A program made the position numbers and the translations under genes. From Actinoplanes couchii (GTDB lineage: Bacteria > Actinomycetota > Actinomycetes > Mycobacteriales > Micromonosporaceae), in assembly GCF_016862075.1 (NCBI RefSeq), contig NZ_BOMG01000044.1:62001-126000 (forward strand): a stretch of 64,000 bases of DNA. The letters are read 5' to 3'. Below are positions 37,970 to 46,771 of the stretch, in pieces. Position 1 is the stretch's first letter. Each line of letters starts with the position of its first letter. Below the pieces are notes generated by a model. The model saw only the letters and a list, made by a program, of their open reading frames with translations, did not search any database and had not been told where the DNA came from.

Positions 37970-39759
37970 GAGAGGGTTCCGTCCGGTGACAGCCGGTCCC
38001 AGTCGGTGACCAGCGGGATGAGGGAACCTGCTGCCCACAGTGGCAACTGGTCCAGGAAGTGGGGCGACTCCGGGTCGCCGGAGGCGCCGAACGGGACGAT
38101 CCAGCGGCTGCGCGAACGGTCGGCCAGGTCCCACACGTAGCGGGCCACCGGGCCGCGCCAGCACAGGTCGCTGACGCCGGGCACGCTGGCGGTGTTCAGG
38201 ACACACGCCGCCGAGCCGCTCAACCGCACCGGCGGCACGTCGGCGTCGAGCCCGGGCAGCTGGATCGGGTGCAGCAGGTGCCGGTCACCCCAGGCGCCGG
38301 TCTCCCCGGGGCCGGACACGAGCGTGGCCGGATCCAGGCCGAGACCGTCGAGCACCCCGTCCAAGGCGACGCCGATGCGGCCGCGCGGGTCGGTCCACGG
38401 GGCGAAGATCGGGTCGTGGCCGCTGGGTGCGAAAAGCGGCTGGAGTTCGGGGAGTCCACAGACCGCCCGAGCCACCGCCGCCTGCCGCGCCATCCGCTGC
38501 CCAGCCTGATCCGAATCGGACGGCACGTCGGTGTCCATGTGGATCAACTCGTGCGGCACACCGTGGGAGAGCAGGTGGCGGATCCGGTCGGCCCGGCCGG
38601 GCGGTGCGAAATCCACCCCGTAGGGCTCGGTATCGGGTCGCCGGTCGTTGGCGTTGACCGCCGAGGTGACCGGCGACCGGTACATGGGCTCCCACCCGGG
38701 TTCCCACTGGTACCGGGCCTCCCACGCGGGCACCGGCACCAGCCGGTTCCGCTCGTCGCGCTGCGGCACCCGCCCGACCGTCAACTGCAGGGTACGCCCG
38801 GTGGAATCGCTGGTCAGAACGCTGTTGACCGGTTCCACCCACCGCGACAGCGCGTCCGCCACATCGTCCACCGTCGTCGCGTGCAACAACGGCAGAAGGG
38901 CGTCGAAACCCAGATCAAAGGCGACCCTGGCCGGCGTACGCATACTCAGCGCCCCGTCGACGACGGGCCCCCGGGCCGTCTCCACGACATCGACGACGAC
39001 CGGTTCGGAATCCCGTACCAGAATCGTCTCCTGGTGTGCGTCCACCGGCTCCCAGCCGTCCGGGCCGCGCGCCGAGCCGTCCCGCAGTTCCTCGATGAAC
39101 AGGTCCTGATAGTCGGCCATCGCGTTGGTGATCGCCCAGGCCACCGACCCGGTGTGCCCGAAGTGCTGTACCCCGGGGACGCCGGGGAAGGTGAGCCCGG
39201 CGACGTCGAACGACGGGCAGGCGAGACGGATCTGCTGGTAGACGCCGGGCAGCTCGATCAGCCGATGTGGATCCCCGGCGATCTCTCCACCGTTCGTCCA
39301 GGCGTTGCTGCCGGATCCGCCCGGCCCCTCGACGGCGAACCAGGAGACGGCGGCCGGGCCGAGCGTCCGCTCGACGTGCGCCCGCCACATCTTGTTGCCG
39401 ACCGTCCCGAACAGGATCTGCTGCACGAGGAAGACGCCGTACGACGACCACGGATGCCACTCGACGCCGCCGGCCCGGACGCCGTCGGTATAAGCCGCAA
39501 CCCACTCCTGTGTCGATATATCCAAATTTTCGTAGCAGCGACGCGCGGTGTCGTCCAACCGCACCCGCCGCGCGAACCGATCCCACGGCAGCTCGTCAAT
39601 CCCGGCCACCTCGGCGAGCCGCCCCTCGGACCGCCGCTTCTCCACCGAGATCTGGCGGCCCCGATCAAGAGCGGTCACCCGCCCCTGCAAAAAGGCCAGG
39701 TCAAGGACCGAGCCGGCCCGCAGGTGCGGGATCCCATAAGAGTCGCGGTAGAGCTTCAT
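37966..39759 (-). CDS. Penicillin acylase-like Ntn hydrolase of the siderophore operon
   Basis: 597 residues, no signal peptide. It starts MKLYRDSYGIPHLRA, the usual alpha-chain beginning. The autocleavage site is GGSG-SNAW, with Ser about 151 becoming the N-terminal nucleophile of the beta chain; VNAN near 350 matches the conserved oxyanion Asn region. Family members hydrolyse or form amide bonds of acylated amines. Similar genes accompany desferrioxamine clusters in some actinomycetes. Trimming or acyl exchange on the siderophore or a precursor is inferred. Coupled to both neighbours by 4-bp overlaps. Confidence 0.85.
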   Translation of the reverse strand: MKLYRDSYGIPHLRAGSVLDLAFLQGRVTALDRGRQISVEKRRSEGRLAEVAGIDELPWDRFARRVRLDDTARRCYENLDISTQEWVAAYTDGVRAGGVEWHPWSSYGVFLVQQILFGTVGNKMWRAHVERTLGPAAVSWFAVEGPGGSGSNAWTNGGEIAGDPHRLIELPGVYQQIRLACPSFDVAGLTFPGVPGVQHFGHTGSVAWAITNAMADYQDLFIEELRDGSARGPDGWEPVDAHQETILVRDSEPVVVDVVETARGPVVDGALSMRTPARVAFDLGFDALLPLLHATTVDDVADALSRWVEPVNSVLTSDSTGRTLQLTVGRVPQRDERNRLVPVPAWEARYQWEPGWEPMYRSPVTSAVNANDRRPDTEPYGVDFAPPGRADRIRHLLSHGVPHELIHMDTDVPSDSDQAGQRMARQAAVARAVCGLPELQPLFAPSGHDPIFAPWTDPRGRIGVALDGVLDGLGLDPATLVSGPGETGAWGDRHLLHPIQLPGLDADVPPVRLSGSAACVLNTASVPGVSDLCWRGPVARYVWDLADRSRSRWIVPFGASGDPESPHFLDQLPLWAAGSLIPLVTDWDRLSPDGTLS

Positions 39760-41960
39760 GAAGCGATCGGGTTCTCCAGCTCACCGGCGAAGATCAGCGA
39801 GCTGGCCTGATCGGTGAGGTCGACCATCTGCAGCGTGTTGCGCAGCTGCAGCCGGTTCAGGCAGGAGTGTGCGAACGTGGGCCGCAGCAGGTCGAGCCGC
39901 CCGGCCAGATCCGGGTGGTCCTTGGCGTGTTCGCGGACGCAGTCGCCGGCCAGTGACCAGAACTCGGCCGCGCTGAGCACCCCGTCGGCGTCCAGGATTC
40001 CGGCGAGGTGCCGCAGGAAACCGTCGAAGACGTCGGTGAAGATCGCCAGTTCCTTGAACTCGTCGCTGACCGCGATCCGGATCCGTTCGACCTCGGGCGG
40101 CAGTGGCTGGTCGTTCATCACCGCCACCTCCTCGCCGATGTCCTTCATGAACACCCGGGTCGGCACGTGGTTCTCCAGCACCAGGATCAGGTTCTCGCCG
40201 TGCGGCATGAACGCCAGGTCGTGCCGCAGGATGCAGTGCACGACCGGCCGCAGGTAGGCGCGCAGGTAGGTGGCCACCCACGCCGCGGGGGCCACGCCGG
40301 ACTCCCGGATCAGGGCGGTGGCCAGGCCGTTCCCGTCCCGGTCCCGGTGCAGCAGGCTGGCCATGGTGGCGAGCCGCTCCCCCTCGGCCAGGCGCGGCGC
40401 CGGGCTCTCCCGCCAGAGGGCGGCGAGCATCTTCGTGTACGCCGACGGGGTGCCGGTCCGGTGGTAGGCGTCGCCGGTGTACCCGGTCGACGCCAGCTCG
40501 CGCAGCACCCCGAACCGGCAGGCCCGCAGCTCAGCATCGGATTCGACGAGGTCCGCCACCCACTGGTTGATCGGTGGCGTGGCCTGCATGTACTTGGGTG
40601 ACAGCCCGCGCAGGAAGCCCATGTTCTGCACGGCGATCGCGGTCTTCACATAGTGCCGGTCCGGCCGGTCCAGGTTGAAGAACGTGCGGATCGACTGCTG
40701 TGCCTGATAACGATCAGGGCCGGCGTCGAGCGGGACGATCGCCCGGCGGGCCACGTCGGGGGCGAACGTGACGGTGACCTTGTGCTCCCACTGCCACGGG
40801 TGCACCGGCAGGTAGCGGTAGTCGGCCGGGTCCAGGCCGTGGCCACGCAGCTGCTGCTCGAAGTGGGACACCAGATCGGCGCCGAGTTCCGCCTCGAAGA
40901 ACGCGCGCTCTTCCCCGTCGTACACGAAAAGGCTGTTGACCTTGAGGATCGCGACCCACCGCAACCGGACCGGCCGCCCGGCCTCCGGCACGTAGGCCTC
41001 GTGGTCGCGCAGTCCGTAACCGATCCGCCCGTTGTTGGCGACAAAACCGGGGTGCCCCTCGGTCATCGCGGCCTCGATGGTCTGGAAGCTCGCGTGCACC
41101 AGGTCGTCGGCGGTCTCCCGGCGGTGCGCGAACTTCCAGGCGGTCCCGGCCAGGGTCGCCGAGATCTCCTCCAGGTACGTGCCGAGCAGCTTCTCCGGGA
41201 TGCCGAGGGTCTCGCGCAGGCCGGCGATGAAGTCGAGCGCGTCGAGCGGCCCGTCGATCGAGTCGGGGTCGATCACCCAGTGTTCGAGCGGGTAGCGCTT
41301 GGCGTTGAAGGTGTGCTCGCCGAACCGGTACTGCGCGTTGCCGTCGTCCAGGACCGGCGTGATCAGGCGTTCGTGGCTGAACTCGGCGATGGCCTTGGCG
41401 ATCAGCCGCCGGTGCGCGAACTCGATGGCCTCCGGGCTCAGGTGCGGGACGCTCATCTCGTACGCGATCCGGGTGCAGAAGCTGAGCCGCCCGGTCTTGC
41501 CGTGCAGGGGCACGTCATGGTCGACGACGAAGCCGACCTCGGCGTTCTTGCGGTGGATCGCCTCGTTGCGGACGTCCGGCTCGACCACCACCCGTTCGAT
41601 CCGGGAGTCGGCGAAGCAGTGGTCCATCACCGCGCGCATCACCGCGGAGGTGACCCCGGAGCGCTTCCGGGTCGGCGGCGCGACCAGCACGTGCATGCCG
41701 ATGTCGCCGGGGCGCACCTCGTAATGCGGGGCCAGCTCGCTGTGGACCGGGTCGTAGGTCTCGGCGAGGAACAGCGGGGTCTCGTCGTCGTCGAGGCCGA
41801 GCCACACGTCGTAGTGCGGGTTGTCGAGGAACCCCTGGTACTCCTCGCGCACCCGCTCGGGCGTCGCGTCCTGCAACCCCCAGTAGTGCGACCGTGGATG
41901 CGTCACCCATTCATGGAGAAGATCAAGATCACGATCAAGATCGAGCGGTACGAGTCTCAT
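39756..41960 (-). CDS. Acyltransferase-NIS synthetase fusion (GNAT + IucA/IucC)
   Basis: 734 residues from ATG 41960 with a perfect GGAGGTGA. Residues 1-175 are a siderophore GNAT domain (LLHEWVTHPRSHYWGLQ, VRPGDIGMHVLVAP, VVVEPDVRNEAIHRKN). Residues 185-734 are an IucA/IucC domain with GHPGFVANNGRIGYG (ATP-binding region), YLPVHPWQWEH, SIRTFFNLDRPDRHYVKTAI and a FMPHGENLILVLENH segment, then a FhuF-like C-terminal part. NIS synthetases adenylate a carboxylate and join it to an amine. One chain can therefore acylate the hydroxylamine and assemble the product; in desferrioxamine clusters DesC and DesD are separate. Confidence 0.9.
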   Translation of the reverse strand: MRLVPLDLDRDLDLLHEWVTHPRSHYWGLQDATPERVREEYQGFLDNPHYDVWLGLDDDETPLFLAETYDPVHSELAPHYEVRPGDIGMHVLVAPPTRKRSGVTSAVMRAVMDHCFADSRIERVVVEPDVRNEAIHRKNAEVGFVVDHDVPLHGKTGRLSFCTRIAYEMSVPHLSPEAIEFAHRRLIAKAIAEFSHERLITPVLDDGNAQYRFGEHTFNAKRYPLEHWVIDPDSIDGPLDALDFIAGLRETLGIPEKLLGTYLEEISATLAGTAWKFAHRRETADDLVHASFQTIEAAMTEGHPGFVANNGRIGYGLRDHEAYVPEAGRPVRLRWVAILKVNSLFVYDGEERAFFEAELGADLVSHFEQQLRGHGLDPADYRYLPVHPWQWEHKVTVTFAPDVARRAIVPLDAGPDRYQAQQSIRTFFNLDRPDRHYVKTAIAVQNMGFLRGLSPKYMQATPPINQWVADLVESDAELRACRFGVLRELASTGYTGDAYHRTGTPSAYTKMLAALWRESPAPRLAEGERLATMASLLHRDRDGNGLATALIRESGVAPAAWVATYLRAYLRPVVHCILRHDLAFMPHGENLILVLENHVPTRVFMKDIGEEVAVMNDQPLPPEVERIRIAVSDEFKELAIFTDVFDGFLRHLAGILDADGVLSAAEFWSLAGDCVREHAKDHPDLAGRLDLLRPTFAHSCLNRLQLRNTLQMVDLTDQASSLIFAGELENPIAS

Positions 41961-42037
41961 CGGGTCACCTCCGCTGCGCTCCGGTGACCCGACGAGCACT
42001 CAACTGTGTCTATTGATTCGCTCGCAAGCTCGCTCAT
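41957..42037 (-). CDS. 26-codon coupling ORF between monooxygenase and synthetase genes
   Basis: ATG at 42037-42035 overlaps the monooxygenase TGA (CGATGAGC), and its TGA at 41959-41957 overlaps the synthetase ATG (CGATGAGA), so the ORF bridges the gap in frame from stop to start. The product is MSELASESID followed by TVECSSGHRSAAEVTR. It has no RBS of its own beyond upstream coding sequence. Ribosomes reading it would run through the hairpin that hides the synthetase RBS. The MSELASE-type start resembles short sequences that recur in actinomycete genomes. Function as a translational coupler is inferred. Confidence 0.55.
   Translation of the reverse strand: MSELASESIDTVECSSGHRSAAEVTR
41961..41991 (-). 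promoter_or_regulatory. Hairpin sequestering the synthetase ribosome-binding site
   Basis: CGGGTCACC and GGTGACCCG form a perfect 9-bp stem with a 13-nt loop. The synthetase Shine-Dalgarno sequence GGAGGTGA lies in the 3' arm, one base from the ATG at 41960. Without ribosomes arriving from upstream the site should be closed. Confidence 0.7.
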
Positions 42038-43317
42038 CGCTTCACCAACTGACGGGGAATGTCGGCCTTAGGGGCGCCGAACTGCTGGAACGCGATCGAC
42101 TCCTCGACCTTGAAGATCTCCCGGCCGGTGATCGCCTTGAGGATCACGCTGTTCCGGTACGGGCCCATGCCCAGATCAGGATCGGTCACGCTGTGCGTGT
42201 GCTCGGCCGCGTTCTGGACGAAGATCTCGTCCCCGGCGGTGTCCACGGCGTAGTCCGCGGTCACGTCGAACCGGCCGCGGGCGTCCCGGTTGATCCGGTC
42301 CCGGACCGGGTCCAGGAACGACGGAACCCGGTGCTGGTAACCGGTGGCCAGGACCAGCCCGTGGGTGGTCGCGGTGAACGAGTCGCCCTGCTCCTGGTGC
42401 TCCAGGGCCAGGGTCCAGCGCTCGCCGTCCCAGATCACGCCCTCCAGCGCGGTGCTGCTCAGCAGCGTGGTCGGGATCGGGCCGGTGAGGCTCTTGGCGT
42501 ACAGCGTCTCGTAGATCGTGTCGATCAGGTCGCCGCTGATGCCCTTGTAGAGGTTGCGCTGCTCCCGGCCGAGACGATCGCGCACGTCCATCGGCAGGGC
42601 CTGGTGGTACCGGATGTAGTCCGGGGACGTCATCTCCAGGGTCAGCTTCGTGTACTCCATCGGGAAGTACCGGGGCGACCGGGTGATCCAGCTCAGGTGG
42701 TAACCGAACGTCTCGATGCCGTTGAGCAGGTCGAGGTAGATCTCGGCGGCGGACTGCCCACTGCCGACGATGGTGATCGACTCCAGCGTCTGCAGCTGCT
42801 GCTTGGCGGACAGGTAGTCGGCGCTGTGCACGTACGGGCCCTGGTCCACGACGGCCGGCACCCGCGGCTCGGTGCCGATGCCGAGCACCAGCTTGCGGGC
42901 CCGGAACGTCTCACCGCCGGCGGTCTGCACCAGATAGCCGGAGCCGTCGTGGGTGACGGTGTCGACCCGGGTGTTCCACCGGATCGAGGGCAACTGCCCG
43001 GCCACCCACCTGCAGTACGCGTTGTACTCGGCACGCAGCGGGAAGAAGCTCTCCCGGATGTAGAACGGGTAGAGCCGGCCCACCTGCTTGAGGTAGTTGA
43101 GGAAGGAGAACCGGTTCGTCGGGTCGGCCATGGTGACCAGGTCGGCGAGGAACGGCACCTGGATCGTGACGCCGTCGAGCATCAGCCCGGGGTGCCAGTC
43201 GAACTCGGGCCGCTGCTCCAGGAAGATCCCGTCGACGTCCGGCAGATCCTCGGTCAGGGCGGCCAGCCCCAGGTTGAACGGGCCGACACCGATGGCCACG
43301 AAGTCGTACGTACGCAT
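42034..43317 (-). CDS. Lysine/ornithine-type N-monooxygenase of siderophore synthesis
   Basis: 427 residues from ATG 43317, overlapping the decarboxylase stop by one base (TGATG). The FAD site is FVAIGVGPFNLGLA at the N-terminus, the NADPH site is ITIVGSGQSAAEIYLDLL near 195, and the substrate-side motif LATGYQHRVPSFL lies near 340. IucD/DesB-like enzymes hydroxylate the terminal amine of a diamine (cadaverine or putrescine) or of lysine. With a decarboxylase upstream, a diamine is the likely substrate, as in desferrioxamine synthesis. Confidence 0.95.
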   Translation of the reverse strand: MRTYDFVAIGVGPFNLGLAALTEDLPDVDGIFLEQRPEFDWHPGLMLDGVTIQVPFLADLVTMADPTNRFSFLNYLKQVGRLYPFYIRESFFPLRAEYNAYCRWVAGQLPSIRWNTRVDTVTHDGSGYLVQTAGGETFRARKLVLGIGTEPRVPAVVDQGPYVHSADYLSAKQQLQTLESITIVGSGQSAAEIYLDLLNGIETFGYHLSWITRSPRYFPMEYTKLTLEMTSPDYIRYHQALPMDVRDRLGREQRNLYKGISGDLIDTIYETLYAKSLTGPIPTTLLSSTALEGVIWDGERWTLALEHQEQGDSFTATTHGLVLATGYQHRVPSFLDPVRDRINRDARGRFDVTADYAVDTAGDEIFVQNAAEHTHSVTDPDLGMGPYRNSVILKAITGREIFKVEESIAFQQFGAPKADIPRQLVKR

Positions 43318-44783
43318 CAGGCCATCACCGCCGCGGCCTCGTCGCGTTCGCCGGTCATCTCGCGCCCGATCCCGCGGATCAGGTCCAGTACGTCGCGCAG
43401 ATTGTCCATCGTGGTGTTCGGGTTGAGCAGGGTGAACTTGAGCCAGTAGTGGCCGCCGATCCTGGTGCCGGCGACGATCGCCCGCCCGCCGTAGAACAGC
43501 CGCTGCCGCAGTCTCGGCATCAGGTCGTCGCACTCGGCGACACTCAGGTGAGCCGGGCGGAAGCGGAACAGCACGGTGCTGAGCGTCGGCTCGGCCAGCG
43601 CCTCGAAGTCGGAGTCCGCCTCGATCAGCGCGTGCACGTCAGCGGCCCGGTCGATGACCGTGTCGAACATGTCGCCGATCTGGTCCGAGCCCATGGTCCG
43701 CAGCGTCATCCACAGCTTCAGCGCGTCGAAGCGCCGGGTGGTCTGCAGGCTCTTGTCGACCTGGTTCGGCAGGGCCGCGGTCCGCGGGTTGAGGTAGTCG
43801 GCGTGCACCGCGATCCGGCGCATCGTCTCGCCCCGGCGCACCACGATCGCGCTGGAGCTGACCGGCTGGAAGTAGCTCTTGTGGAAGTCGACGGTCACCG
43901 AGTCGGCACGTTCGATCCCGTCCAGCAGGTGCCGGCGGCGCGGGGAGACGAGCAGGCCGCAGCCGTACGCGGCGTCCACGTGCAACCAGATGCCCTGTCG
44001 CTCGCAGATCTCGGCGATCTCCGCGACCGGGTCGATCCGGCCCAGGTCGGTGGTGCCCGCGGTGGCGACGACGGCCATCGGGATGCCCCCGTCCCGGCGG
44101 GCGTCGTCGATCGCGACGGCCAGGGCCGTGGCGTCCATCCGGCCGGTGTGGTCGGTGGCGACACCGATCACCGCGTCGGCGTCCAGGCCGAGGATCCCGG
44201 CCGACTTGCTGACGCTGAAGTGGCTCTGGGTGGTGGCGAAGATCCGCAACCGCTCCAGGCTCGCCGCACGGTTGCGGCTCTCCAGGGCCTCTTCGCGGGC
44301 CAGCAACAGGGCCTGCAGGTTGGACTGGGTGCCGCCGCTGGTGAAGATGCCGTCGGCGCCCGGGCCGAAACCGATCCGGCCGGCCGTCCAGTCGATCAGG
44401 CGGCGTTCGATGAGGGTGCCCGCGGTGCTCTGGTCCCAGGTGTCCACCGACGAGTTGACCGCGGAGATCAGCACTTCGGCGCTGAGCGCGGGGATCGCCA
44501 CCGGACAGTTCAGGTGCGCTACGTAGGTGGGCTCGTGGAACCAGACAGCGTTGTCCAGGTAGAGCCGGGCGACTTCGTGCAGTGCCGCTCCGGTGTCACC
44601 CAGCGGCCGGTCCAGGTCGACGGCGTCGACCTGTTCCTGCAGCTCGGGGACGGTGGCGCCGGAGTACGGCTGCCGCACTGCCTTCACCCGGCCGGCCAGT
44701 AGTGCCGACGCGTGCCACACGCCCGACGTATAGGCGTCGAGTGTGGACCCGGAGAACAGATGCGGTGAATCGGACCGCTCCAA
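43317..44783 (-). CDS. Pyridoxal-phosphate-dependent decarboxylase (DesA-like)
   Basis: 488 residues with a TTG start, 6 bp after GGAGG. Group II decarboxylase fold: FTSGGTQSNLQALL near 148, HVDAAYGCGLL near 265 and the PLP-Lys in VTVDFHKSYFQP near 305. In hydroxamate siderophore operons such enzymes convert lysine to cadaverine (or ornithine to putrescine). First gene of the operon, only 13 bp from the iron box, so initiation of transcription and translation lie very close together. Confidence 0.92.
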   Translation of the reverse strand: MERSDSPHLFSGSTLDAYTSGVWHASALLAGRVKAVRQPYSGATVPELQEQVDAVDLDRPLGDTGAALHEVARLYLDNAVWFHEPTYVAHLNCPVAIPALSAEVLISAVNSSVDTWDQSTAGTLIERRLIDWTAGRIGFGPGADGIFTSGGTQSNLQALLLAREEALESRNRAASLERLRIFATTQSHFSVSKSAGILGLDADAVIGVATDHTGRMDATALAVAIDDARRDGGIPMAVVATAGTTDLGRIDPVAEIAEICERQGIWLHVDAAYGCGLLVSPRRRHLLDGIERADSVTVDFHKSYFQPVSSSAIVVRRGETMRRIAVHADYLNPRTAALPNQVDKSLQTTRRFDALKLWMTLRTMGSDQIGDMFDTVIDRAADVHALIEADSDFEALAEPTLSTVLFRFRPAHLSVAECDDLMPRLRQRLFYGGRAIVAGTRIGGHYWLKFTLLNPNTTMDNLRDVLDLIRGIGREMTGERDEAAAVMA

Positions 44784-44796
44784 CGGGGGCCTCCAA

Positions 44797-44815
44797 TAAG
44801 GTAAACCTTACCTAA
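44797..44815. promoter_or_regulatory. Iron box (IdeR/DmdR-type) of the siderophore operon
   Basis: On the minus strand TTAGGTAAGGTTTACCTTA, a 19-bp near-palindrome that fits the TTAGGTTAGGCTCACCTAA consensus of DtxR-family iron repressors. It lies immediately before the decarboxylase gene, so the operon should be repressed by iron. Confidence 0.88.
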
Positions 44816-44954
44816 CCTGAGGGGAGGCTAACCGGCCGGACACGGGAAGGAAACTTGCACGCGGCGCGACGGGGCGCTCCGCGGAGGGTCAAACGCGGCC
44901 CGGCCTGCGCAGTATTACGTAGACGACCATCGAGTGATCGTTGCCACATAGCGC

Positions 44955-44986
44955 ACGAAGCCCACTCTTTGCAGAGTGGGCTTCGT
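44955..44986. terminator. Terminator after the GH64 gene
   Basis: A perfect 14-bp stem (ACGAAGCCCACTCT with its complement) and TTGC loop, 13 bp past the GH64 stop codon. It separates the gene from the siderophore operon promoter. Confidence 0.9.
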
Positions 44987-44998
44987 CGATGTAGAAGA

Positions 44999-46633
44999 TC
45001 AGAACGGACTCAGCGTGATCCCGGCCGCGCGCGGGTCTCCGTCGTGGACCAATGACTCCTGATTCTGCACGTCGTCGAAGGCGAAGGCGTACGCCTTGCC
45101 GTCCTTCATGTTGTCGTGGACGGCCTTCGCGTAGGTGTTGGCCGGTCCGCTCTGGTAGAAGTCGGCAGCCGTACCGCCGGGCTGGGTGTCGAGGGTGCCG
45201 AGCGTGGTCCGCCACAGCGCCGCGCATAGGGTCCGGGCGATCGGGCCGACGATCTGGTCGTTCGGGGCGCTCAGGGCACCGTCGCAACCCCACACGTTCG
45301 CGGTGGACGGCTTGGTGAACGATGCCACGGTCCTGCCGGTGCCGTCGGTGAAGTTCATGACGTCCCCGGTGGTGCGCCCGGTGTACTTCACCTCGGGACG
45401 GTCACCGAACGGCACCACGGTCAAACTCTTGCCGGTGTACGCGTTCCAGGCGCTGCCGATGTACGAGTCCAGATAGGTCGGGCTCATCAGACCGGCGTCC
45501 GCGGCCTTGCCCGGGGCGAGCACCCGCAGCACGGTGCCGTCCGAACCGGTGACGATGCTCTTGGCGAAGTCCGGGTTGCCCTTGACCGCGTCGATCACCT
45601 TCTGCCGCCCGCCCGGGACGACCTCACCGGTCTTGCTGGTCCTGCCACTGCCACCGGTCACCGAGACGACGTGCGGCACCGCGAACATGTCCACCTGCGA
45701 GCTGTTCAGCCACAGACCCGAGCTGTTCAGGGTGAACTCGCTCCAGTCGAAGAGGATGTCCCGGTTCGGGTCGGCGCCCGCCCACGGGGCCGGCTGGACC
45801 AGGCCGTCGCCAGTGATCTTGAAGTCGAGCTTCTTCCCGAACGAGAAGTAGATCCGGCCGGAGATGTTCTTCAGCACCTTGATCGTGGTGCTGGAGCCGT
45901 TGGCCGGGCCGGGGATCGCCACGTCCGGGGCGGGCACCGGCACCGGGCCGCCACCGGTCCACGGGGTGAAGGCGCCTGCCGCGTTCACGTAGCCGAGCTT
46001 GCCCGTCTCCAGGTTGACGCCGAGCACGTAGACGAAGACCGGCTGGTTGCGCCCGCTGTCGTTGGTCAGCGTGACCGGGAGCAGGTCACTGGCCGGAGGG
46101 ACCGGTTCGTCCTTCTTGGTGGGCGCCGTCGTCGTGGGTGCGGCCGTCGGCGCTTCCGTGGTCGGACGGGTGGTCGGCGGCGTGGTGGCCGGAACCGTGG
46201 TCGGGACGGCCGTCGGCGGGGTCGTCACGACCACCTGGTCACTGCCCACACACGGGTTGCCGTTCAGCTTGCAGTTGACCGGCTGCGCGCCGGAGCCGAC
46301 GAAGCCGAACTTCGTGCTCGCGCCGGCCGCCAGGGTGCCGTTCCAGGAGCGGCCGGTGAAGGTGCGACGGCTGCCGGCGGTGGCCATGTCGGCCTCCCAG
46401 AAGCTGCCGATCGCGCTGCCCGCGGGCAGGTCGAACTCGACCTTCCAGGACGACATGGTGGACGATCCGTTGTTGGTGATCGTCACCTCGTTCTGCCAGC
46501 CGGTGCCCCAGTTCTCGATCGTGCGCACCGAGGCGGCGGGTTCGGCCGCCGAGGCGGGCAGGGCGATCCAGGCGGTGGCGAGTGCTCCGACCGTGGCCAC
46601 CGAGGCCAGGATCAAGCTCCTTTTACGGCGCAT
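44999..46633 (-). CDS. Secreted CBM2-GH64 endo-beta-1,3-glucanase
   Basis: 544 residues from ATG 46633 with GGAGG 10 bp upstream. Signal peptide about 1-30. A CBM2-type carbohydrate-binding domain spans about 35-140 (WGTGWQNEVTITNNGS, WKVEFDLPAG, SWNGTLAAGASTKFGFVGSG). A Thr/Pro linker follows (about 145-185), then a GH64 domain to the end, with the family ending YAFAFDDVQNQESLVHDG. GH64 enzymes cleave beta-1,3-glucan (laminarin, fungal wall glucan). Single gene with its own promoter region. Confidence 0.9.
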   Translation of the reverse strand: MRRKRSLILASVATVGALATAWIALPASAAEPAASVRTIENWGTGWQNEVTITNNGSSTMSSWKVEFDLPAGSAIGSFWEADMATAGSRRTFTGRSWNGTLAAGASTKFGFVGSGAQPVNCKLNGNPCVGSDQVVVTTPPTAVPTTVPATTPPTTRPTTEAPTAAPTTTAPTKKDEPVPPASDLLPVTLTNDSGRNQPVFVYVLGVNLETGKLGYVNAAGAFTPWTGGGPVPVPAPDVAIPGPANGSSTTIKVLKNISGRIYFSFGKKLDFKITGDGLVQPAPWAGADPNRDILFDWSEFTLNSSGLWLNSSQVDMFAVPHVVSVTGGSGRTSKTGEVVPGGRQKVIDAVKGNPDFAKSIVTGSDGTVLRVLAPGKAADAGLMSPTYLDSYIGSAWNAYTGKSLTVVPFGDRPEVKYTGRTTGDVMNFTDGTGRTVASFTKPSTANVWGCDGALSAPNDQIVGPIARTLCAALWRTTLGTLDTQPGGTAADFYQSGPANTYAKAVHDNMKDGKAYAFAFDDVQNQESLVHDGDPRAAGITLSPF

Positions 46634-46707
46634 GGGGGTGCGACCTCCGAAGGCAGACAGCAACGAACGCTCGCCATCATGACCTGCGGAAAGCCGTACC
46701 CCCAGAG

Positions 46708-46727
46708 CCTTTAAAGCTGCTTTAAGG
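46708..46727. promoter_or_regulatory. AT-rich near-palindrome upstream of the GH64 gene
   Basis: CCTTTAAAGC and GCTTTAAGG flank the centre of a 20-bp near-palindrome, 75 bp before the GH64 start. Candidate operator for glucan- or carbon-source control. Confidence 0.4.
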
Positions 46728-46771
46728 TCTATTTCCGTGACGTATTCCAGCCGCGACCGATAACACTTTTT

